This document shows positions 6,296 to 11,962 of a stretch of 11,962 bases of DNA, in pieces. Below the pieces are notes generated by a model that saw only the letters and a program-made list of their open reading frames with translations, did not search any database and was not told the origin of the DNA. This DNA is from an uncultured Gemmatimonadota bacterium (GTDB lineage: Bacteria; Gemmatimonadota; Gemmatimonadetes; Longimicrobiales; Gaopeijiaceae). How positions within the stretch are numbered: position 1 is the first letter of the stretch; every line of letters starts with the position of its first letter. The stretch covers positions 1-11,962 of the forward strand of contig CAKZOQ010000323.1 in NCBI GenBank assembly GCA_937136445.1. The letters are read 5' to 3'. The position numbers and the translations under genes were made by a program.

Positions 6296-7609
6296 GTGGA
6301 GCCCATCAGCGGAGTGCCGGCGATCGTGGCCATGGTGGCCAAGGTCCTGGGCCTCTTCACCATCCTCATGCTGGTGGTGGCCTACGCCACCCTGGCGGAG
6401 CGGCGCATCTCGGCCTGGATCCAGGACCGGAGCGGCCCCAACCGAGTGGGTCCCTTCGGCCTGCTCCAGCCCATCGCCGACGGGATCAAGAACTTCCTCA
6501 AGGAGGAGACCCTCCCGGCGACGGCGAACCGCCTCTTCTTCGTCCTGGCGCCCATGATCACCATCACGCCGGCGCTGGTGGTCTTCGCGGTGATTCCGGT
6601 GGCGGCGCCGCTGGCGACCCCCTGGGGCGTGGTGGACATGATCGTCGCCGACGTGCCCATCGGGATCCTCTACGTGCTGGCTCTCTCGTCGCTGGGTGTC
6701 TACGGCCTGGTGCTGGGGGGATGGGCCTCCAACAACAAGTACGCCTTCCTCGGCGGCCTCCGGGCCTCGGCCCAGATGGTGAGCTACGAGGTGGCACTGG
6801 GGCTCTCGCTGATCCCCGTCCTCATGTTGGTCGGGAACGTCACCCTCACGGAGATGGTGTGGCAGCAGCAGCAGATGGGCATCTGGTTCGCCCTGCCGCT
6901 GTCGCTGGCCTTCATCCTCTTCCTGATCTCGGCCTTTGCCGAGTCCAACCGGCTGCCCTTCGACATGCCGGAGGCCGAATCCGAGTTGGTGACCGGGTAC
7001 CACACCGAGTACTCGAGCATGAAGTTCAGCCAGTACATGATCGCCGAGTTCGGGCACATGGTGACGGCCTCGGCCCTCATGGCCACCCTCTTCCTCGGCG
7101 GCTGGGACCTTCCGGGGACCTGGGACAACGCCTTCTGGCACGAGGGCCAGCTCATCCGGGGCTTCGCCGAGGACGGGAGCGTCCTCATGGCCGACGCCGC
7201 CTGGTGGAAGACGCTGGTGACCTTCGGCGCCTTCGGCGTGAAGACCCTCTTCTTCCTCCTGGTCTACATCTGGGTCCGCTGGACGCTTCCCCGCTTCCGG
7301 TACGACCAGGTGATGGCGCTGGGTTGGAAGGTCATGCTTCCCACCGGGCTCGGCTACGCCATGCTCATGGCGGTCACGATCCTGTCTCTGGACACCGTAG
7401 GCATGACCTACGGCTTCACCTACGGTCTGGTCCTCACCGGTGTGAGCGGCCTGGCCACCCTCGCCTTCCTCTTCTTCATCGACCGCGGTCACACCATCGC
7501 CGGGGCCGCCGCTCTGAACCGTCAGCGGGCCCACGCGGCCCGTCACGCCCGGGGAGACAACCCCGCCGGAGACGGTCAGGTGGTGCTTCCCAGCGCCGTC
7601 GGCGACTGA
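6296..7609 (+). CDS. nuoH: NADH-quinone oxidoreductase subunit H (membrane, quinone site)
   Basis: NuoH is the membrane subunit that joins the Q-module to the proton-pumping arm and forms the entry of the quinone chamber. The protein has 437 residues, against about 325 in E. coli. Both family signatures are present: GLLQPIADGIK (55-65) and PFDMPEAESELVTGYHTEY (221-239). The early ERR...DRSGPNRVGP segment (35-53) carries conserved charged residues of the quinone cavity. Hydrophobic segments lie near 8-33, 80-106, 119-142, 163-187, 196-215, 248-268, 308-328 and 349-365. Extra material includes a polar insert around 270-303 before the seventh segment, and beyond the usual end an additional hydrophobic segment (about 376-395) with a 40-residue basic-to-polar tail. 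It starts with GTG, supported by a strong ribosome site 3 nt after nuoG. Identity is certain; topology is estimated by eye. Confidence 0.97.
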   Translation: MEPISGVPAIVAMVAKVLGLFTILMLVVAYATLAERRISAWIQDRSGPNRVGPFGLLQPIADGIKNFLKEETLPATANRLFFVLAPMITITPALVVFAVIPVAAPLATPWGVVDMIVADVPIGILYVLALSSLGVYGLVLGGWASNNKYAFLGGLRASAQMVSYEVALGLSLIPVLMLVGNVTLTEMVWQQQQMGIWFALPLSLAFILFLISAFAESNRLPFDMPEAESELVTGYHTEYSSMKFSQYMIAEFGHMVTASALMATLFLGGWDLPGTWDNAFWHEGQLIRGFAEDGSVLMADAAWWKTLVTFGAFGVKTLFFLLVYIWVRWTLPRFRYDQVMALGWKVMLPTGLGYAMLMAVTILSLDTVGMTYGFTYGLVLTGVSGLATLAFLFFIDRGHTIAGAAALNRQRAHAARHARGDNPAGDGQVVLPSAVGD

Positions 7610-7633
7610 CCCGCAGCCTCCCGAGAGCCCACC

Positions 7634-8134
7634 ATGGCCATCTCCGTCAAAGTCATGGAGCGCCCCGAACCCGAGGAGACGTCGTACCTACGTGCGGCGC
7701 TCAGCGGGATGGCGCTCACCTTCAAGCATCTGATCAACCCGGTGAAGGTCACCCAGCAGTACCCGGAGGAGCAGACCGATCTGCACCCGCGGTGGCGCGG
7801 GACCCACCGCATGGAGGTCCACGCCGACGGTCGGCCCAAGTGCGTCGCCTGCGGCCTCTGCCCCACCGTCTGCCCGGCCAATTGCATCCGGCTGGTGGGT
7901 GGGGAAGACGACCAGGGGAACCGCTACCCCATCGTCTACGAGATCGACGAGTTCCGCTGCATCTTCTGCGGCATGTGCCAGGAGGTCTGCCCGGTGGAGG
8001 CCATCCACGTGGGCCGGCACTTCGAGAACGCCGAGTACACCCGGGACCGCTTCGTCTACGACCTGGACCGGCTCATGGAGCAGGAACACCCGACGACGCT
8101 CCTCTGGGATCCCTCCGACCCCCGGTCCGAGTAG
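7634..8134 (+). CDS. nuoI: NADH-quinone oxidoreductase subunit I (2x[4Fe-4S] ferredoxin)
   Basis: NuoI relays electrons from NuoG to cluster N2 of NuoB through two [4Fe-4S] clusters, N6a and N6b. The protein has 166 residues, normal for the family. The two ferredoxin motifs are CVACGLCPTVCP (C70, C73, C76, C80) and CIFCGMCQEVCP (C109, C112, C115, C119). As in other 8Fe ferredoxins, the last Cys of each motif is expected to serve the other cluster. The N-terminal amphipathic stretch around 18-40 (ALSGMALTFKHLINP) fits the membrane-surface helix typical of NuoI. It follows nuoH by 24 nt, with only a weak GAGAG ribosome site at 7623-7627, and its TAG directly abuts the nuoJ ATG. Confidence 0.98.
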   Translation: MAISVKVMERPEPEETSYLRAALSGMALTFKHLINPVKVTQQYPEEQTDLHPRWRGTHRMEVHADGRPKCVACGLCPTVCPANCIRLVGGEDDQGNRYPIVYEIDEFRCIFCGMCQEVCPVEAIHVGRHFENAEYTRDRFVYDLDRLMEQEHPTTLLWDPSDPRSE

Positions 8135-8662
8135 ATGGTCGAGATCTTCTTCTACATCTTCGCCGCCACCGCCCTCGGCGGGGGGCTCGGCGTGGTGCTC
8201 TCCAAGAGCCCCGTTGGGAGCCTCCTCATGATGGTGGTCTCCCTGGCGAGCCTGGCCGGCGTCTTCGTGCTCCTGGAGGCCCACTTCCTGGCGGCCATCC
8301 AGGTCATCGTCTACGCCGGCGCCATCATGGTGCTCTTCCTGTTCGTCATCATGCTCCTGAACCTGGGGCACGACTACCAGCAGGACCTGAAGTGGGGCGC
8401 CTTCTCGGTCCTCTCCTTCGCCGTGGCGGGAGGGCTCGCCGGCATCCTCGCCCGCGAGGTGGGGGGGGACTGGCAGATCGCCGACGGGGTGGTGCCGCCG
8501 GGTGGCCGCGCCATCGATGCCGCGGTGCGGGAGCACGGCGCGGTGGGCGCCATCGCCGAACCGCTCTTCACGACCTATGTGGTGCCCTTCGAGATCACCG
8601 GGATCCTGCTGTTGGTGGCCATCGTCGGCGCCCTCGCCCTGGCCAAGAGGAACGTCTCGTGA
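8135..8662 (+). CDS. nuoJ: NADH-quinone oxidoreductase subunit J (membrane)
   Basis: NuoJ is a small membrane subunit between NuoH and NuoK and part of the coupling path from the quinone site to the pumps. The protein has 175 residues (E. coli about 184), with hydrophobic segments near 2-21, 27-46, 54-76, 87-106 and 150-170, consistent with five helices. The hallmark VYAGAIMVLFLFVIMLLNL (59-77) includes Y60 and the glycine of the third helix, where a pi-bulge forms during turnover in studied enzymes. E48 (LLEAHFLAAIQ) and the PFEITGILLL start of the last helix are also typical. The ATG follows the nuoI stop with no gap (TAGATG), and the ribosome site is poor, so translation is probably coupled to nuoI. 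The 3' end overlaps nuoK as GTGA. Confidence 0.97.
   Translation: MVEIFFYIFAATALGGGLGVVLSKSPVGSLLMMVVSLASLAGVFVLLEAHFLAAIQVIVYAGAIMVLFLFVIMLLNLGHDYQQDLKWGAFSVLSFAVAGGLAGILAREVGGDWQIADGVVPPGGRAIDAAVREHGAVGAIAEPLFTTYVVPFEITGILLLVAIVGALALAKRNVS
8645..8650 (+). promoter_or_regulatory. Ribosome binding site of nuoK
   Basis: AAGAGG inside the last codons of nuoJ is 8 nt before the GTG at 8659. It selects that GTG, which overlaps the nuoJ stop, as the nuoK start. Confidence 0.65.
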
Positions 8663-8952
8663 TCACGCAGGCCCTGATCCTCAGCGCCATCCTCTTTGCT
8701 CTGGGGACCTTCGGCGTCCTGGTCCGTCGGAACGCCATCATCATGTTCCTCTGCATCGAGCTGCAGTTGAACGCCGTGAATGTGGCCTTCGTCGCCTTCT
8801 CGCGGCTGGTGGGGATCGAGGGCCAGGTCTTCGTCTTCTTCGTGATGACGGTGGCGGCCGCCGAGGCGGCGGTGGGGCTGGCCATCATCATCTCCATCTT
8901 CCGTCACTACGAGACGGTGAACGTGGACAACTTCAACCTCCTGAAGTGGTAG
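8659..8952 (+). CDS. nuoK: NADH-quinone oxidoreductase subunit K (membrane)
   Basis: NuoK is a three-helix, MrpC-like membrane subunit of the proton path between NuoJ/NuoA and NuoN. The protein has 97 residues, the family size. The two essential membrane glutamates are visible: E34 in FLCIELQLNAVN and E69 in TVAAAEAAVGLA, matching E36 and E72 of E. coli. The usual methionine after IEL is glutamine here (IELQLNAVN). Hydrophobic segments lie near 3-22, 27-48 and 56-81. The start is GTG overlapping the nuoJ stop, supported by AAGAGG upstream. The frame is open far to the left, to position 6721, but that part is a shadow of nuoH, nuoI and nuoJ. The gap to nuoL is 4 nt. Confidence 0.97.
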   Translation: MITQALILSAILFALGTFGVLVRRNAIIMFLCIELQLNAVNVAFVAFSRLVGIEGQVFVFFVMTVAAAEAAVGLAIIISIFRHYETVNVDNFNLLKW

Positions 8953-8956
8953 CGGC

Positions 8957-11122
8957 ATGGACCTGACCCTCACCGCCATGCTCCTCCAGGGGGGCCAGGA
9001 GGCCGCCGCTCACACCGGCGCCGGCTTCATGCCCTTCTATCCGGGCCTGATCCTTCTCCTGCCGCTGGCGGGCTTCCTCCTCAACGGCTGGCTTGCCCTG
9101 AAGCACGCCGGCCGAGCTGCCCGGGTCACGCGGGTGGGGGGGACCTACGACCTGGATGGTGGAGGGCGGCCGGCCACCCACACCCTCCCCACCTGGATCG
9201 GGCCGGGGGTGATGGGACTCGCCTTCGTCCTGACGTTGGTGAACTTCGTCGGGATGCTCGGCGCCGGGCTGCACGACCCCGTCGTGATCCACTACTGGAC
9301 CTGGATGGCCACCGGGACCTTCACCGTGGACGCCGCCATCCAGCTCGACCAGCTCTCCATGGTGATGATGATGGTCGTCACCGGGGTGGGATTCCTCATC
9401 CACCTCTTCAGCGTGGGCTACATGAAGGACGATCCGGGCTATCCCCGGTACTTCGCCTACCTGAACCTCTTCGTCTTCTTCATGCTGGTCCTGGTCATGG
9501 GCGCCAGCTACCCCCTCATGTTCGTGGGGTGGGAAGGCGTGGGGCTGTGCAGCTACCTCCTCATCGGGTTCTGGTTCACCGACCGGGAGAAGTCCGACGC
9601 GGGCAAGAAGGCCTTCATCGTCAACCGCATCGGCGACGTGGGCTTCCTCCTGGCCATCTTCGTCCTGTACCGCACCTTCGGCACGCTGGACTTCGCGCCC
9701 ATCATGGGCGGCGCGGCGGACACCCTGGTCTACGGCGGCGGGCTGGTGACGCTGGTGACCCTCTTCTTCCTGCTCGCCGCAGCGGGGAAGAGCGCCCAGA
9801 TCCCCCTGTATGTCTGGCTGCCGGACGCCATGGCCGGACCCACACCGGTCTCGGCCCTCATCCACGCGGCCACCATGGTCACCGCCGGCGTCTACCTGGT
9901 GGCCCGGTCCTCGGTGCTCTTTGCCCTCTCCCCGGTGGGGAGCGCGGCGGTGGCGGGGATCGGGGTGCTGACGGCCCTCTTCGCGGCGACCATCGCCCTG
10001 AAGCAGAACGACATCAAGAAGGTCCTGGCCTACTCCACCGTCTCCCAGCTCGGCTACATGTTCCTGGGCGTGGGGGTCGGGGCCTACGCGGCCGGGGTCT
10101 TCCACCTCATGACCCACGCCTTCTTCAAGGCGCTCCTCTTCCTGGGCTCCGGCGCCGTCATCCACGCCATGCACGAGGCGTATCACGCCACCCACCGGCA
10201 CGACGACCCCCAGGACATGCGCAACATGGGCGGGCTCAAGGCCTACATGCCCATCACCTGGATCACCATGTGGGTGGCCACCCTGGCCATCTCCGGGATC
10301 TGGCCCTTCGCCGGGTTCTTCTCCAAGGACGAGATCATCTGGTACACGGCGGCCTTCGCCGGGGCCGAGAACGCGCCCTTCCCCGGGCTCTACACCCTGT
10401 ACTGGATCCTGGCGCTGGCGGCGGCCCTCATGACGGCCTTCTACATGACCCGGCTCATGGTCATGACCTTCCACGGCCGGAACCGGACGGGGGAGAAGGA
10501 GGCCGGCCACCTCCACGAGGCGCCACCCATCATGTGGGTGCCGCTGGCGGTGCTGGCGGTCCTCAGCACCGTCGGTGGGTGGATCAACGTCCCCGAGGAG
10601 CTGCAGGCCTCCATCGTGGGCCTGGGTGGCCTGCTCCCGTCCAGCGAATGGCTCCACCATTGGCTCGAACCCATCACCGCCGAGGCCCACCACATCCAGG
10701 AGCTCCAGCTCGGCGAGCTGGCCCACTCGGCGCCCTTCGGCGGGGGTGAAGTGGCGTGGGCCCTCATCTCCACAGCGCTGGCGCTGGCCGTCGTCCTGGC
10801 CACCAGCCAGCTGCTGGGACGACGGGAGGTGCAGAGCCCGGATGCCGACCCCGAGCCCACCGGATTCGCCAAGGTCCTGGCCAACAAGTGGTACGTGGAC
10901 GAGCTCTACGACGCCGCTGTGGTGAAGCCCATCCAGCGGGCCTCGCGCTTCTGCTGGAAGGTCATCGACCAGGGCATCATCGACGGCGCGGTGAATGCCG
11001 TGGGCTACCTGGCCCGGGGCTTCGGCTGGTTCGGGAGCCTCTTCCAGACCGGGACCGTGAACACCTACGCCTTCGTCCTCTCCCTCGGCGTCCTGGTCAT
11101 CCTGGGCGCGGTCTTCTTCTAG
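8957..11122 (+). CDS. nuoL: NADH-quinone oxidoreductase subunit L (antiporter-like proton pump)
   Basis: NuoL is the distal antiporter-like proton pump with the long lateral helix that braces the membrane arm. The protein has 721 residues, about 100 more than E. coli NuoL. Key pump residues are present: E193 (VGWEGVGLCSYLLIGFWF, 190-207), K278 (AAGKSAQIPLYVWLPDAMAGP, 275-295), the KALLFLGSGAVIHAMH region with K391, and K457 in GFFSKDEI. The C-terminal NKWYVDELYD (643-652) marks the start of the lateral helix, and a final hydrophobic segment runs from about 703 to 720. Extra length comes from an N-terminal loop (about 50-80), a His-rich insert (about 405-418) and a polar loop around 555-600. 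The ATG at 8957 is 4 nt after nuoK with a weak ribosome site, so coupling to nuoK is likely. Some 14-16 hydrophobic segments are apparent by eye. Confidence 0.98.
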   Translation: MDLTLTAMLLQGGQEAAAHTGAGFMPFYPGLILLLPLAGFLLNGWLALKHAGRAARVTRVGGTYDLDGGGRPATHTLPTWIGPGVMGLAFVLTLVNFVGMLGAGLHDPVVIHYWTWMATGTFTVDAAIQLDQLSMVMMMVVTGVGFLIHLFSVGYMKDDPGYPRYFAYLNLFVFFMLVLVMGASYPLMFVGWEGVGLCSYLLIGFWFTDREKSDAGKKAFIVNRIGDVGFLLAIFVLYRTFGTLDFAPIMGGAADTLVYGGGLVTLVTLFFLLAAAGKSAQIPLYVWLPDAMAGPTPVSALIHAATMVTAGVYLVARSSVLFALSPVGSAAVAGIGVLTALFAATIALKQNDIKKVLAYSTVSQLGYMFLGVGVGAYAAGVFHLMTHAFFKALLFLGSGAVIHAMHEAYHATHRHDDPQDMRNMGGLKAYMPITWITMWVATLAISGIWPFAGFFSKDEIIWYTAAFAGAENAPFPGLYTLYWILALAAALMTAFYMTRLMVMTFHGRNRTGEKEAGHLHEAPPIMWVPLAVLAVLSTVGGWINVPEELQASIVGLGGLLPSSEWLHHWLEPITAEAHHIQELQLGELAHSAPFGGGEVAWALISTALALAVVLATSQLLGRREVQSPDADPEPTGFAKVLANKWYVDELYDAAVVKPIQRASRFCWKVIDQGIIDGAVNAVGYLARGFGWFGSLFQTGTVNTYAFVLSLGVLVILGAVFF

Positions 11123-11124
11123 GA
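11121..11124 (+). promoter_or_regulatory. Ribosome binding site of nuoM
   Basis: AGGA formed by the nuoL stop codon and the next two bases is 8 nt from the ATG at 11133. It supports this start over the in-frame ATG at 11145. Confidence 0.6.
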
Positions 11125-11132
11125 AACGGATC

Positions 11133-11962
11133 ATGACCGCACTGATGGACGCCATCGCGTACTCCGATTGGGCCCTCCACGCCCTCATCTGGCTCCCCCT
11201 GGTGGGGATGGGCCTGGTAATGGTGGTGTCGGAGTCCGCCGCCAAGCACGTGGCCTTCCTCTGGTCCTCGCTGGTCTTCGTCCTGAGCCTGGGCCTCTGG
11301 TGGGCCTTCGAGCCCGGCACCGGAGCCATGCAGATGACCAGCTCCACCCCCTGGATCGAGTCGCTGGGGGTGAACTACAGCCTGGGGGTGGACGGGATCA
11401 GCCTCTTCATGATCCTCCTGACGGCGCTGACGACCCCCCTCGCCATCCTCGGGTCCTTCGAATACATCCAGGAACGCGAGAAGGCCTTCTACGCCCTCAT
11501 GCTCCTCCTGGAAGCGGGCGTGGTGGGGGTCTTCGCCGCCACCGACCTCCTCCTCTTCTACGTCTTCTTCGAGCTCACCCTCGTCCCCATGTACTTCATC
11601 GTGGGGATCTGGGGTGGCGAGCGTCGGATCTACGCGGCGGTGAAGTTCTTCCTCTACACCGCCTTCGGATCGCTCCTGATGCTGGTGGGGATCCTCTACC
11701 TGTGGTTCCGCGCCGAGGCGACGCTGGGGATGCCCACCTTCGCCTACGCCGACCTCCTCCTGGTGAACCTCACCGGAACGGAGCAGCTCTGGCTCTTCGG
11801 CGCCTTCGCCCTGGCCTTCAGCGTGAAGGTGCCGGTCTTCCCCTTCCACACCTGGCTGCCCGACGCCCACGTGGAGGCGCCGACGCCGGGCTCGGTGGTT
11901 CTGGCGGCCGTCCTCCTCAAGATGGGGACCTACGGCTTCCTCCGGTTCCTCCTCCCCCTCTT
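11133..11962 (+). CDS. nuoM: NADH-quinone oxidoreductase subunit M (3'-partial)
   Basis: NuoM is the middle antiporter-like proton pump. From the ATG at 11133, 276 codons run open to the end of the window, out of roughly 500 expected. The family pattern is clear. A short N-terminal hydrophobic pair is followed by SLGVDGISLFMILLTAL (83-99). The pump glutamate is E147 in FFELTLVPMYFIVGIWGG, and KFFLYTAFGSLLMLVG follows at 171-186. Lysine K232 lies in FSVKVPVFPFHTWLPDAH (229-246), followed by VEAPTPGSVVLAAVLLKMGTYG, whose K263 matches the second conserved channel lysine. VEAPTPGS separates it from NuoL, which has MAGPTPVSALIHAATM. It begins 10 nt after nuoL with an AGGA ribosome site. The rest of nuoM, and presumably nuoN, lie beyond the right edge. 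Confidence 0.97.
   Translation, partial: MTALMDAIAYSDWALHALIWLPLVGMGLVMVVSESAAKHVAFLWSSLVFVLSLGLWWAFEPGTGAMQMTSSTPWIESLGVNYSLGVDGISLFMILLTALTTPLAILGSFEYIQEREKAFYALMLLLEAGVVGVFAATDLLLFYVFFELTLVPMYFIVGIWGGERRIYAAVKFFLYTAFGSLLMLVGILYLWFRAEATLGMPTFAYADLLLVNLTGTEQLWLFGAFALAFSVKVPVFPFHTWLPDAHVEAPTPGSVVLAAVLLKMGTYGFLRFLLPL

Noticed and set aside
6230..6296. Possible frameshift or premature stop making NuoG short
   Set aside because: The stop is followed directly by the nuoH ribosome site and start. The terminal GTFTN motif lies about 80 residues before the end as expected, and no NuoG-like sequence continues in another frame.
3275..7546. Antisense open frame of 1423 codons on the - strand
   Set aside because: It lies opposite nuoF, nuoG and nuoH. 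Its translation is low-complexity (H, G, E, V, R, P rich) with no known motif. It arises because sense codons with G/C third positions rarely make stops on the other strand.
6721..8658. Long + strand frame upstream of nuoK suggesting a 743-residue protein
   Set aside because: Only the last 97 codons (from GTG 8659) match a family, NuoK. The rest is an out-of-frame reading of nuoH, nuoI and nuoJ, rich in R, G, H and P.
8933..11347. Antisense open frame of 804 codons on the - strand
   Set aside because: It is a mirror of nuoL, with composition-driven residues and no domain; the same GC effect applies.
9780..11962. Repeated protein motifs shared by nuoL and nuoM (WLPDA...PTP, lysine helices)
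   Set aside because: NuoL and NuoM are ancient antiporter paralogues, so the similarity is expected and is not a recent DNA duplication.
1..11962. Search for promoters, terminators, RNA genes, CRISPR arrays, insertion sequences or foreign islands
   Set aside because: All gaps are 54 nt or less with no hairpin followed by a T-run and no clear promoter boxes. Composition is uniform, and no repeats or transposase-like sequence were seen. The window is an ordinary housekeeping operon interior.

Overview
The window is one uninterrupted stretch of a bacterial nuo operon, which encodes the proton-pumping NADH:quinone oxidoreductase (respiratory complex I). All genes are on the + strand in the canonical order: nuoB (5' end outside the window), nuoC, nuoD, nuoE, nuoF, nuoG, nuoH, nuoI, nuoJ, nuoK, nuoL and nuoM (3' end outside the window). 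nuoA presumably lies just left of the window and nuoN just right. The DNA is very GC-rich, with third codon positions almost all G or C. Because of this, long open frames appear on both strands that are not genes.

Layout: positions 1-2644 hold the Q-module genes (nuoB, nuoC, nuoD), with NuoI (7634-8134) completing that module. Positions 2641-6292 hold the NADH-dehydrogenase module (nuoE, nuoF, nuoG). Positions 6296-11962 hold the membrane arm (nuoH, nuoJ, nuoK, nuoL, nuoM), with nuoI between nuoH and nuoJ. Genes are packed with 4-nt overlaps (B/C, D/E, J/K), direct abutment (I/J) or gaps of 3-54 nt, so no intergenic region approaches 300 bases. I saw no promoter, terminator, RNA gene, mobile element, repeat array or CRISPR.

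How the genes work together: NuoF binds NADH and FMN. Electrons pass along the Fe-S clusters of NuoE, NuoF, NuoG, NuoI and NuoB to quinone at the NuoB/NuoD/NuoH interface. The energy is relayed through NuoH, NuoJ and NuoK to the antiporter-like pumps NuoL and NuoM (and NuoN, outside). Every cluster ligand set I could check (N1a, N1b, N2, N3, N4, N5, N6a, N6b and the off-path N7) is intact, as are the key membrane Glu and Lys residues. This reads as a functional, conventional enzyme.

Organism: a high-GC bacterium with a free-standing nuoC and nuoD (not fused) and a NuoB of the Thermus-like type (motif GCPPRPE). Gemmatimonadota or a related high-GC phylum is my best guess, but it is only a guess from sequence flavour. 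The departures from textbook subunits are modest: a short NuoG C-terminal domain, an extended NuoH C-terminus, charged tails on NuoB, NuoC and NuoE, and a His-rich insert in NuoL. I did not find a new biological system here.
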